A DNA stretch of 64,000 nucleotides from JBBRWO01 sp038249135 (GTDB lineage Bacteria; Actinomycetota; Coriobacteriia; Anaerosomatales; JAAXUF01), in assembly GCA_038249135.1 (NCBI GenBank), contig JBBRWO010000001.1, positions 1 through 64,000 on the forward strand, in the 5' to 3' direction. The position numbers and the translations under genes were made by a program. The notes beneath the pieces were generated by a model. That model made no database searches. It saw only the letters and a list, made by a program, of their open reading frames with translations, and was not told the DNA's origin. Below are positions 31,474 to 39,923 of this stretch, one piece after another; the first letter of the stretch is position 1, and each line of letters starts with the position of its first letter.

Positions 31474-33666
31474 ATGGCTAAAGTAGTAGAGACATTTGAG
31501 CTTTACGGTAAAGAGTACGTTCTGGAGACCGGCGAACTGGCCAAGCAGGCCGGTGGCGCCGTTCTTGTTCGTCAGGCCGAGACCATCGTTCTTGTCACCG
31601 CGACCGCGTCGAAGTTCCCTAAGGACCTGGACTTCTTCCCGCTCACCGTCGACTTCGAAGAGCGTATGTACGCCGCGGGCAAGCTCCCAGGTGGCTTCAT
31701 CAAGCGTGAGTCCCGTCCTTCCGAGAAGGCCACCCTCACCGCTCGCATGATCGACCGCCCCATCCGCTCGTCGTTCGCCGACGGGTTCCGCAACGAGGTC
31801 CAGGTCATCGCGACCGTCCTCTCGGCGGATCAGATCAACCAGCCTGACGTCATCTCGATCATGGGCGCCTCAGCTGCGCTGCTCGCCGCTGGTATCCCGT
31901 TCGAGGGTCCGCTGGCCGGCGTTCGTATCTGCCGTGACATGGAGACTGGCGAGTTCATCGTGAACCCGAGCTTCGTTCAGGCCGAGGATTCCGATCTCGA
32001 CCTCGTCGTCGCCGGTTCCAAGGACGCTGTCTACATGCTCGAGGCCGGCGCTCGTGAGGTCAGCGAGGAGGACATGCTCGCCGCTCTCATGTTCGCGCAG
32101 GAGGCCATCGGCGCGTTTTGCGAGGTGCAGGAGCGCTTCCTGGCCAAGCTCGAGATCACGCCCATGGACGTCAAGCTGCAGTCCGTCGATCCCGCTATCA
32201 CCGAGCGCGTCTTCGCGGCAGGTACCGACAAGATGAACGTCGCGCTGCACAACGCCGACAAGCACGCTCGCATGGCCGGCGTTCAGGCCGTCAAGGACGA
32301 GATCCTCGCCACCTTCTCGGAGGAAGAGATCGCGGCCAGCGGCAAGGACATCAAGGCCACGCTTAAGCAGCTCGAGAAGAAGACCATGCGCACCATGGTC
32401 CTCAAGGAGGGCGAGCGCGCCGACGGCCGTAAGCTCGACGAGGTCCGCCAGATCACCACGGTCGCCGGCTACCTGCCGCGCAGCCACGGATCCGGCCTCT
32501 TCACCCGCGGTCAGACCCAGGTCCTCTCCGTCCTGACCCTCGGCATGCTTTCCGAGTGGCAGCGCATGGACACCATCGACGTGGCCGAGGGCAAGCGCTA
32601 CATCCACCACTACAACTTCCCGCCGTTCTCCACCGGTGAGACGGGCTTCATGCGTGGCCCCAAGCGTCGCGACATCGGTCACGGTGCGCTCGCCGAGCGT
32701 GCCCTGCTCCCGGTCGTTCCCGCCGAGGAGGACTTCCCTTACACCATCCGTATCGTGTCTGAGGTGCTCGAGTCTAACGGCTCCAGCTCCATGGGCTCGG
32801 TCTGCGGCTCGAGCCTGGCGCTCATGGACGCCGGCGTGCCGATAAAGGCACCGGTTTCCGGTATCGCGATGGGCCTCATCAAGGAGGGTGACGACGTCGC
32901 CATCCTGACCGACATCCAGGGCCTCGAGGACTTCCTCGGCGACATGGACTTCAAGGTCGCGGGTACCGCTGAGGGCATCACCGCCATGCAGATGGACAAC
33001 AAGGCCAAGGGCCTCTCGGTCGACATCCTGCGCGCTGCGCTCATGCAGGCCAAGGAAGGTCGCGCGTTCATCCTCGGCAAGATGCTCGAATCGATCGACG
33101 TTCCCCGCGAGGAGATGAGCCAGTACGCTCCCCGCATCATCACCATCAAGATCCCGACCGACAAGATTCGTGACGTCATCGGATCAGGCGGCAAGGTCAT
33201 CCGCAGCATCCAGGCCGATACGGGCGCACAGATCGACATCCAGGAAGACGGTACGATCTTCATCGCGTCGCGCGACCTCGGTGGCGAAGAGGCTGCGGCT
33301 CGCATCAAGGCCATCTGCAAGGAGCCGGAGATCGGCGAGGAGTACCACGGTCGCGTCGTCGCCATTCAGGCGTTCGGTGCCTTCGTCGAGCTCTTCCCGG
33401 GCAAGGACGGCCTGCTGCACATCAGCCGTGTGGCCAATGGTCGCGTCGGCAAGGTCGAAGACGTCCTCAACGTGGGCGACGAAGTCCACGTCAAGATCCT
33501 CGAGATCGACGATCGCGGCAAGGTCAGTCTCGACCGACTCGACAAGCCGGATGCCCCTGCGGGCTCCGCGTCGTCAGCGCCGAGCGGCGACCGTGGCGAC
33601 CGCCCCAGCGGCGACCGCCCGCCGCGTCGTGAGGGCAGCGACCGCAAGCCGCGCCGTCAGCACTAG
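31474..33666 (+). CDS. pnp: polyribonucleotide nucleotidyltransferase (PNPase)
   Basis: PNPase degrades RNA 3' to 5' by phosphorolysis and can also add tails. The 730-residue protein has two RNase PH domains linked by a helical domain. The first includes GGFIKRESRPSEK, and the second includes YLPRSHGSGLFTRGQTQ and a SNGSSSMGSVCGSSLALMDAG motif. A KH domain (IGSGGKVIRSIQADTGAQID, near residue 569) and an S1 domain follow. The tail after S1 is basic and Gly/Arg/Asp-rich, probably disordered. The ATG follows a purine-rich GAGGGAAGAAGAGAGA stretch. A strong terminator follows. Confidence 0.97.
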   Translation: MAKVVETFELYGKEYVLETGELAKQAGGAVLVRQAETIVLVTATASKFPKDLDFFPLTVDFEERMYAAGKLPGGFIKRESRPSEKATLTARMIDRPIRSSFADGFRNEVQVIATVLSADQINQPDVISIMGASAALLAAGIPFEGPLAGVRICRDMETGEFIVNPSFVQAEDSDLDLVVAGSKDAVYMLEAGAREVSEEDMLAALMFAQEAIGAFCEVQERFLAKLEITPMDVKLQSVDPAITERVFAAGTDKMNVALHNADKHARMAGVQAVKDEILATFSEEEIAASGKDIKATLKQLEKKTMRTMVLKEGERADGRKLDEVRQITTVAGYLPRSHGSGLFTRGQTQVLSVLTLGMLSEWQRMDTIDVAEGKRYIHHYNFPPFSTGETGFMRGPKRRDIGHGALAERALLPVVPAEEDFPYTIRIVSEVLESNGSSSMGSVCGSSLALMDAGVPIKAPVSGIAMGLIKEGDDVAILTDIQGLEDFLGDMDFKVAGTAEGITAMQMDNKAKGLSVDILRAALMQAKEGRAFILGKMLESIDVPREEMSQYAPRIITIKIPTDKIRDVIGSGGKVIRSIQADTGAQIDIQEDGTIFIASRDLGGEEAAARIKAICKEPEIGEEYHGRVVAIQAFGAFVELFPGKDGLLHISRVANGRVGKVEDVLNVGDEVHVKILEIDDRGKVSLDRLDKPDAPAGSASSAPSGDRGDRPSGDRPPRREGSDRKPRRQH

Positions 33667-33694
33667 ACAGCCTGCGCGAACCTAGCACTCAAGA

Positions 33695-33730
33695 TGAGAC
33701 CCCGTTTCCCGCTAGGGAGGCGGGGCCTCA
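33695..33730. terminator. convergent terminator between pnp and acyltransferase gene
   Basis: The stem 33700-33710 with 33715-33725 (including G-U pairs) is extended by TGAG/CTCA flanks with one mismatch. It lies between two converging genes and can form on both strands; T-tracts are short on either side. Confidence 0.65.
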
Positions 33731-33734
33731 TTCG

Positions 33735-34874
33735 TTACAATTCCGCCGGATAGGCATCGAGTTCTGTGGTTTCGTCAGGGTTTCGAAGCGCCCGCCTAGG
33801 AGTGCCGAGCCCTACGAGCCAGGCAGTGGACGTGTGTGCAGCGAGTAGTGCAATGATCGCGAGCGACATGCCTGTGATCACAACGAGCGACAGGACGGCG
33901 AACCACGGCGAGCCCCACAATGCGGATGCGCCGAGCGCAGTAACCGCGGAACGCCAGACGAGCAGCAGTGCCGGGTGGACAAGGTAGACGCCATAGGAAT
34001 ACGCGGCTGCTGTCGCAACACGAGGTCGTGCTGGGTCATCGAGGCGTATACGAAACGCCAGCCCGGCGAGTCCGAGTACCAGTAGACCCATCACCACCGG
34101 GGTCACGGTGATCGCCAAGGGTGTTCGGCTAAGAGCGGGGAGGTAGCCGGTGGCTGTGGCCAAGGACAACGTCACGCCGGCCGTCGCGAGGACAGGCCAG
34201 AGGAGTTGCAGCCACGGGAGAACGTGTTCTTTTCGACGCGCGAACCACGCACCCAATGCCATGTGACTGAGGTGAGTGATGGCGGCTGCTGCGAAGGTCA
34301 CGAGCATCGGCCCGCCGACGCGGGACCCAAGTGCCGTCACCGAGCCAGTGAGTGTCAGAACGGCTACGTATGCTCCCAGTACAAACAGCTCGGGCCATCG
34401 ACGCGCGAGCGGGGCAGCGAGAGGAGTGAGTACGTAGAAGAGAACGAGCACGGGCACGAAGTAGAGGTGATACCAGGAGCGCCCTGTGAGCACGAGGAGT
34501 GGTGCGTGGGCGACCCAGTATGTCCAGTCGCCCCGAATGCCCGCGATGGTCAGGTAGAGCGCCGACCACGCGAGATAGGGTGCCGTGACAGTGATGGCAC
34601 GGCGTTGAAGAAACCGTGCGTAGTGACCCGGCGAGCTTCCCTTGTAGCCGCCCCACACTAACGCGCCTGAGACGAAGAAGAAGACCGGCACAGCAAAGTG
34701 CAGGAGTTCGTCGAGAAACGATACCCTTGTAACCGGTGCGCCAGGGACGCGGTAAACCATGAGAACATGAATGCCGACAACGGCGACCATCGCCCAGACC
34801 CGCAGCAAGTCGTAACCGGTTTCGCGTTCCGTTTTTGCCACCCTGTATGATGAATCATGTGTGTCCGGGCGCAT
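33735..34874 (-). CDS. acyltransferase 3 (OafA/YrhL-type) membrane protein
   Basis: This 379-residue integral membrane protein belongs to acyltransferase family 3, which O-acylates surface polysaccharides, peptidoglycan or small molecules. The family start is visible in YDLLRVWAMVAVVGIHVLMV near residue 21. It carries the catalytic His of the R-x10-H type motif (RVWAMVAVVGIH), followed by VPVFFFVSGALVWGG. About ten hydrophobic segments follow, ending with YGVYLVHPALLLVW. It is one of only two reverse-strand genes here and interrupts the pnp-M16 peptidase order seen in Bacillus, where a polysaccharide deacetylase gene (ylxY) sits. The acceptor is unknown. The start has AGAGG about 11 bases upstream. 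Confidence 0.85.
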   Translation of the reverse strand: MRPDTHDSSYRVAKTERETGYDLLRVWAMVAVVGIHVLMVYRVPGAPVTRVSFLDELLHFAVPVFFFVSGALVWGGYKGSSPGHYARFLQRRAITVTAPYLAWSALYLTIAGIRGDWTYWVAHAPLLVLTGRSWYHLYFVPVLVLFYVLTPLAAPLARRWPELFVLGAYVAVLTLTGSVTALGSRVGGPMLVTFAAAAITHLSHMALGAWFARRKEHVLPWLQLLWPVLATAGVTLSLATATGYLPALSRTPLAITVTPVVMGLLVLGLAGLAFRIRLDDPARPRVATAAAYSYGVYLVHPALLLVWRSAVTALGASALWGSPWFAVLSLVVITGMSLAIIALLAAHTSTAWLVGLGTPRRALRNPDETTELDAYPAEL

Positions 34875-34916
34875 CGGCAGGTCAACCTCTCACAAGAATC
34901 TCTCAAGGGAGAATTC

Positions 34917-36170
34917 ATGTTCTATCGAAAGACCGTACTCGACAACGGTATCACCGTCATATCCGAGCCCGTGGAGTCTGTGCGTTCTGTGACTCTCGGC
35001 ATCTGGTTCGCCGTCGGCAGCAGAGATGAATCGCCGGCAGAGGCCGGGATGTCCCACTTCATGGAGCACATGATGTTCAAGGGAACGCCCTCGCGAACCG
35101 CCAAAGACATCTCCGAGGAGTTCGACCGCATGGGCGCGGAGTTCAACGCCGGCACCTCCAAGGAGTACACGGTCTACTACGCACGGTTCCTGGACCAGCA
35201 TCTACCTACCGCCTTTGAGCTCTTGGGCGACATGGTGGTGAACGCCACGCTCGATGAGGAGGACTGCCTCAAGGAGCGCGAGGTTGTCATAGAAGAGATC
35301 GCGCGCATGGAGGACAACCCTGAGGATCAGGTCGGAGAGATATTCGAGAGCGCCCTGTGGCCGAGCCACCCAATCGGACTGCCGGTCATTGGATCACGCG
35401 AGACGGTGTCCACGTTCGATCACGATGCCGCCGTGCAGTTCAGGGCTAAGCACTTCCTGACCGGCAATGTCGTTGTGGCGGCGGCTGGCAACGTCGATCA
35501 TGAAGCTGTCATCGCTCTGGCGGAGCGCTTCCTCTCCGACCTTCCTGTTGGGCCCCGTACGCCCCGTGTACACGCCGCGGCAGTCGAGCAGCATCCTTTG
35601 GCGGTCATCGAGAAGGATACCGAGCAGGCTCACATTCTGTTCGGGATGGTCACGATGGACTCCCGTGACGAGGATCGTTTCGCTCTACAGATGCTCAACG
35701 ACGTCGTCGGCGGAGGAATGTCCTCACGGCTGTTTCAGCAGATTCGGGAGCAGCGTGGCCTTGCCTACGCCGTGCAGAGTTTTCCGGTTCTCTATCAGGA
35801 CACGGGTCAGTACACGGTCTATGTGGGAACGCGTCCTGACAATGCCAAGACCGTGATCGGCCTGATTCGTGACGAGTTCGCGAAGGTTGCGTCCGAAGGC
35901 ATCAGTTTAGAGGAGCTCGCGCGTGCGCAAGAGTCGGCCGCCGGTCATTTGGTGTTGTCCACTGAGGCAACCCGCACTCGCATGATGCGGCTCGGACGTG
36001 CTGAGGTATGCGGTAACGTCGTGCTCTCGATTGAAGACGTTATCAGTCGTATTAACGCGGTCACCCTTGACGATATCCGCCGGGTCGCAGAGAAGCTGCT
36101 CGTCGCCAAGACCACGCTCGCGGTGATAGGTCCCTTTACCGATGCGGAGATCGCGGAACTGACCCACTAA
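34917..36170 (+). CDS. M16 family zinc metallopeptidase (MlpA/YmxG-like)
   Basis: The 417-residue protein is a pitrilysin-type (M16B) peptidase. The inverted zinc motif HxxEH is present as SHFMEHMMFKGT near residue 47, with the distal Glu in LKEREVVIEEIARMEDNP near 125. The second half contains the M16 C-terminal signature GGGMSSRLFQQIREQRGLAYAV. AAGGGAGA lies about 5 bases before the ATG at 34917, which rules out the longer form from 34857. In Bacillus the orthologous mlpA follows pnpA and precedes dap genes, as here. M16B enzymes degrade peptides; the substrate is unknown. Confidence 0.92.
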   Translation: MFYRKTVLDNGITVISEPVESVRSVTLGIWFAVGSRDESPAEAGMSHFMEHMMFKGTPSRTAKDISEEFDRMGAEFNAGTSKEYTVYYARFLDQHLPTAFELLGDMVVNATLDEEDCLKEREVVIEEIARMEDNPEDQVGEIFESALWPSHPIGLPVIGSRETVSTFDHDAAVQFRAKHFLTGNVVVAAAGNVDHEAVIALAERFLSDLPVGPRTPRVHAAAVEQHPLAVIEKDTEQAHILFGMVTMDSRDEDRFALQMLNDVVGGGMSSRLFQQIREQRGLAYAVQSFPVLYQDTGQYTVYVGTRPDNAKTVIGLIRDEFAKVASEGISLEELARAQESAAGHLVLSTEATRTRMMRLGRAEVCGNVVLSIEDVISRINAVTLDDIRRVAEKLLVAKTTLAVIGPFTDAEIAELTH

Positions 36171-36214
36171 AGGTCGATGCTGCGACCGGTAGCCCATTCA
36201 CGAGGAGTAACGAA

Positions 36215-37006
36215 ATGGTTCGAGTACTGGTGTCAGGTGCAGGCGGCAAGATGGGCGGCGAGGTCGTCCGGGCTGTGGCCGCAGCTGAAGGCATGGAAGT
36301 TGTGGGCGCGGTTGACCCTGGTGTTTCCGGTTGTCTCATTCCCACGCGGAGCGGCGAGCACGTTGAGTGTCGAGCGAATCTCGCCGACGCGATAGCGGCG
36401 TCTAAGCCTGACGTAGTGGTCGACTTCACTCATCCGACCGTGGTCGAGGCCAACCTACGCACAATCATGGCGTCGGGCGTCGACTGTGTTTTGGGCACCA
36501 CGGGCCTCTCGGAGGAGACGCTCTCGGAGCTCGCCGCACTGGCACCCGCGGGAACGGCCCTGTTCTTCGCTCCGAACTTCGCCATCGGCGCCGTCCTCAT
36601 GATGCAGTTCGCCGAGAAGGCCGCACGCTTCATGCCTCACGTTGAGGTCACTGAATTCCATCACGACAAGAAGGCTGACGCACCGTCCGGTACGGCTATT
36701 CGCACCGCGCGTATGATCGCTGCGGCGCGTCAGGAAGTCCCTGATGCCCCCGGTCGCGAGACCGAACTTCCGGGCATGGAGGGTGCACGCGGCGCGCTCG
36801 TGGATGGCGTGAGAGTGCACTCGGTACGCCTGCCCGGCCTGGTCGCACACCAAGAGGTGCTCTTTGGCGGTCAAGGTCAGACCCTCACGATACGCCACGA
36901 CTCGATCGACCGAACCAGCTTCATGCCAGGTGTCGTACTTGCCATCCGCGAGGTCGGAGCGCGCTCGGGTCTTGTGGTCGGACTTGAACGACTGATGGGG
37001 GAGTAG
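36215..37006 (+). CDS. dapB: 4-hydroxy-tetrahydrodipicolinate reductase
   Basis: DapB reduces HTPA to tetrahydrodipicolinate in lysine and meso-DAP synthesis. The 263-residue protein has the N-terminal NAD(P) motif VLVSGAGGKMGGEVVRAV, then DFTHPTVV and a GTTGL segment. The signature E-F-H-H-D-K-K-A-D-A-P-S-G-T-A near residue 147 holds the catalytic His and Lys. A good CGAGGAG site lies 8 bases before the ATG. The stop is one base before the lysC GTG. dapB, lysC and dapA are clustered, with dapF and dapL at 59-61 kb. Confidence 0.96.
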   Translation: MVRVLVSGAGGKMGGEVVRAVAAAEGMEVVGAVDPGVSGCLIPTRSGEHVECRANLADAIAASKPDVVVDFTHPTVVEANLRTIMASGVDCVLGTTGLSEETLSELAALAPAGTALFFAPNFAIGAVLMMQFAEKAARFMPHVEVTEFHHDKKADAPSGTAIRTARMIAAARQEVPDAPGRETELPGMEGARGALVDGVRVHSVRLPGLVAHQEVLFGGQGQTLTIRHDSIDRTSFMPGVVLAIREVGARSGLVVGLERLMGE

Positions 37007-37007
37007 T

Positions 37008-38246
37008 GTGACTGGCACTGGTTCGACACGTCCGATCGTCGTCATGAAGTTCGGGGGAACGTCGGTCGCAGACTGCGCTGGCCGCGGCGCACTCGCGTGC
37101 AGAGTTTCTGCCGCGCTCGAGCTCGACAGGGCTCCGGTGGTGGTTGTCTCAGCGATGGGCCGTTCGGGAGCCCCCTACGCGACCGACACGCTGCTTGAAC
37201 TCGTCGCGGACCTGCCGGCGGATGCGCGCGAGCGTGATTTGCTCGCAAGCGTCGGAGAGTTGGTCTCGGCGGTTGTCGTAGCGCATGAACTGCGCGCCGC
37301 CGGCATCGAGGCGAGCGCATTCAGCGGCGTCGAGGCGGGGATATCAACGGACGGAATCGCCGGAAGCGCGTCGATCACATCGGTCGACGTGTCGAGGCTT
37401 CGCAGTGCGATCGCTTCAGGAATCGTTCCCGTGGTCGCCGGATTCCAGGGTCTCTCGGCCGATGGGTCGCTCACGACGCTCGGCCGAGGGGGGAGTGACA
37501 CCACCGCATGCGCGCTCGGTGTCGCATTGGGCGCCGAGGAGGTCGAGATCTACACGGATGTGGATGGTGTCATGAGCGCGGACCCGCGTGTGTGTGACGG
37601 GTCGGGCGTCCTTGAGGTCATCGGCGCCGACGAGCTCTTCCAGATGGCACTGACCGGCAGCAGGGTCGTGCACACGCCAGCTGCCGAACTTGCGCTCAAT
37701 AGCGGGATTCCCGTGCGGGTTCGAAACACATTCAGCCAGCATGAAGGCACCCTCGTTGCGGACGTGGCTGATATTGCAGGATATCGCCCGGATCGTGTGG
37801 CAACGGCGGTCAGCCACGCTCCGGGTGTGGTCCAGTTCCGAGTCACATTGCCGGCACCCGAAGGGACGCCGGAACACATGCGATCGCAAACTCGCGTGTA
37901 TCGAGCGATGGCAGACGCAGGTGTCTCACTCGATATGTTCACGCCGGTGGGCGACCGAATGGTTTTCACGGTCGCTGAGAGCGCGAGCGCAGACGCGTGC
38001 GACGTTCTTCTGGAGCTGGGGCTTGAACACGAGACGTTGCCCGGTCTGTCGAAGGTCACCTTGGTTGGCGCAGGCATGCATGGGGTTCCCGGTGTGATGG
38101 CCCGTCTTGCGGAGTACCTTGCGGCCGCAGATGTCGACATCCATCAGTCCTCTGACTCACACACAACCATTTCGGTTTTGATTCCAGCAAAGGACACGGT
38201 CGCTGCCATTCGTGCTCTGCATGACGGCTTCGAGTTGGGAGACTGA
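37008..38246 (+). CDS. lysC: aspartate kinase
   Basis: Aspartokinase phosphorylates aspartate at the head of the lysine, DAP, threonine and methionine pathways. The 412-residue protein has the catalytic start VMKFGGTSVADCAGR near residue 11, FQGLSADGSLTTLGRGGSDT near 145 and VDGVMSADPRV near 184. Two ACT regions fill the C-terminal 150 residues, typical of feedback-controlled enzymes. GGGGGAG lies 4-5 bases before the GTG, and dapB ends one base before the start. An asd gene, usually adjacent in Bacillus, is not seen. Confidence 0.96.
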   Translation: MTGTGSTRPIVVMKFGGTSVADCAGRGALACRVSAALELDRAPVVVVSAMGRSGAPYATDTLLELVADLPADARERDLLASVGELVSAVVVAHELRAAGIEASAFSGVEAGISTDGIAGSASITSVDVSRLRSAIASGIVPVVAGFQGLSADGSLTTLGRGGSDTTACALGVALGAEEVEIYTDVDGVMSADPRVCDGSGVLEVIGADELFQMALTGSRVVHTPAAELALNSGIPVRVRNTFSQHEGTLVADVADIAGYRPDRVATAVSHAPGVVQFRVTLPAPEGTPEHMRSQTRVYRAMADAGVSLDMFTPVGDRMVFTVAESASADACDVLLELGLEHETLPGLSKVTLVGAGMHGVPGVMARLAEYLAAADVDIHQSSDSHTTISVLIPAKDTVAAIRALHDGFELGD

Positions 38247-38250
38247 TCAT

Positions 38251-38781
38251 ATGCGCCGCGTTGCACTCATCCTGACCGCATCACTCGACGGCTTCATTGC
38301 CGAGCCGGACGGCGGGATCGACTGGCTGGTGGAGCCACCCGACGAGGCGCCGGCCGACTATCTCGATCTGCTCGACTCCATCGACTGCCTGATCATGGGC
38401 AGCGCCACGTACCTGGTCTCGCTCGAACTCGAGGGCGGCACTCAGGTGTTTGAGGGCAATGACGCCTACGTGTTCACCTCCAGAAACGACTTGCCGCCGC
38501 GCGAAGGGGTGACCTTCGTCTCCGGACGCGCCGAGAAGTTCGTGTCGGACCTGAAGAGGCGCGACGGCGGCACAATCTGGCTGTTCGGGGGCGGACAACT
38601 CGCCACATCATTGTCTGACGCAGGTCTGGTCGATGACTATCTGGTCGTCGTTCAGCCGATTCTCCTCGGTGACGGTATCCCGCTTTGGGTGAGCCCCCAT
38701 GGATCCACCAACCTCGAGTTGGTGAACGCTCGCGCATGGAATGGCGGTATCGCAGAGCTTCGGTATCGACGACGGAGCTGA
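38251..38781 (+). CDS. dihydrofolate-reductase-fold / RibD C-terminal family reductase
   Basis: The 176-residue protein has the RibD_C/DHFR-like fold: LTASLDGFIAEPDGGIDWL at the N-terminus, IMGSATY near residue 50, FTSRNDLP and IWLFGGGQLATSLSDAGLVD near 110, then a QPILLGDGIPLW strand. Members reduce pterin- or flavin-related substrates with NADPH, but most are uncharacterised. It is only 4 bases after lysC and so joins the dapB-lysC message. A link to lysine synthesis is not evident. GGGAGA lies about 8 bases before the ATG. Confidence 0.85.
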   Translation: MRRVALILTASLDGFIAEPDGGIDWLVEPPDEAPADYLDLLDSIDCLIMGSATYLVSLELEGGTQVFEGNDAYVFTSRNDLPPREGVTFVSGRAEKFVSDLKRRDGGTIWLFGGGQLATSLSDAGLVDDYLVVVQPILLGDGIPLWVSPHGSTNLELVNARAWNGGIAELRYRRRS

Positions 38782-38811
38782 CACCATACTGCGCAACGTG
38801 TGGGTTACGCT

Positions 38812-38832
38812 CGCGCGCCGCGCAGGCGCGCG
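38812..38832 (+). terminator. GC-rich hairpin upstream of dapA
   Basis: CGCGCGCC (38812-38819) pairs perfectly with GGCGCGCG (38825-38832) around a 5-base loop. No T-tract follows. It may mark the end of the dapB-lysC unit or be part of the dapA leader. Confidence 0.35.
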
Positions 38833-38913
38833 TCAGAGTGGTGTGGCACAATACAGCAGGTAGCACTATTCGCCGCGCCCATCAGGGTTGCGGGTATTCG
38901 AGGGGAAACTCAC

Positions 38914-39807
38914 ATGAGCACGCCGCGCTTTGGCCGCATGATAACCGCTATGGTCACTCCGTTCACGCCTGAGCTGGAGCTCGATCTGCCACGCGCCCAA
39001 GAACTCGCTGTCAAACTCCTGGACGAAGGTAGCGACGCCCTCGTGGTGTGTGGAACCACTGGCGAGTCTCCCACCGTCTTCTACCCCCAGAAGCTGGATC
39101 TGTTCCGAGCGGTGATCGAGGCCGTGGATGGACGAGCGCCTATCATCGCCAACGCGGGAGACAACTGCACTGCCGATTCCGTGGACTTTGCACAAGAGGT
39201 CGCGGCTCTTGGCGTCGACGCGATCATGGCGGTTGTTCCGTACTACAACAAACCACCGCAAGAGGGACTCTATCAGCACTTTTGTACCATTGCGCGGTCC
39301 GTTGATCGACCTGTCATCCTCTACAACATTCCCGGTAGAAGCGTCGTCAATATGACCGCCGAGACAACCTTGCGCCTGGCAAACGACGTGGAGAATATCG
39401 TCGCCGTCAAAGAGGCCAGCGGCGACCTAGGTCAGATTGCCGAGATATGCCACGGTGCTCCGGATGGGTTCGAGGTGCTGTCGGGCAATGACGAGGACAC
39501 GCTGCCGATGATGGGCCTAGGCGCAACGGGAGTCATCTCGGTTGTGAGCCACGTTGCGGGACTCAGATTCAAGGAGATGGTTGTGGCACAGGCTGCGGGC
39601 GACCACACTCGCGCGCTTCGTATTCATCTCGAGCTGATGCCGCTCATGAAGACACTGTTTATGACGAGCAATCCGATCTTGGTCAAGAAGGCACTTGAGC
39701 TCCAAGGATTCCCCGTGGGAGGTCTTCGTCTGCCACTGATCGAGGCAACTCCTGCCCAGACCGAGGAGCTGACGCGCGTCATGCGTGGCGTCGGGGTACT
39801 CGCATAG
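38914..39807 (+). CDS. dapA: 4-hydroxy-tetrahydrodipicolinate synthase
   Basis: DapA condenses pyruvate with aspartate semialdehyde. The 297-residue TIM-barrel protein has AMVTPFTPELELDLP, VVCGTTGESPT near residue 45, PYYNKPPQEGLYQHF with the catalytic Tyr near 110, ILYNIPGRSVVNM and the Schiff-base Lys in IVAVKEASGD near 167. The ATG at 38914 has GAGGGG about 8 bases upstream; an upstream in-frame start adds an unrelated N-terminus and is rejected. The next gene is rnj, as in Bacillus (dapA-rnjB). Confidence 0.96.
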   Translation: MSTPRFGRMITAMVTPFTPELELDLPRAQELAVKLLDEGSDALVVCGTTGESPTVFYPQKLDLFRAVIEAVDGRAPIIANAGDNCTADSVDFAQEVAALGVDAIMAVVPYYNKPPQEGLYQHFCTIARSVDRPVILYNIPGRSVVNMTAETTLRLANDVENIVAVKEASGDLGQIAEICHGAPDGFEVLSGNDEDTLPMMGLGATGVISVVSHVAGLRFKEMVVAQAAGDHTRALRIHLELMPLMKTLFMTSNPILVKKALELQGFPVGGLRLPLIEATPAQTEELTRVMRGVGVLA

Positions 39808-39923
39808 CAATTTGTATGGACGCGGAGCTCCGATGAGCTTCGCTTGTGACAACAATCGTGCGGAGACCTTCACGGTCGATCGCAAACGGGGCGCATGCCT
39901 CGAAAGGAGACGTACCCAACCAT

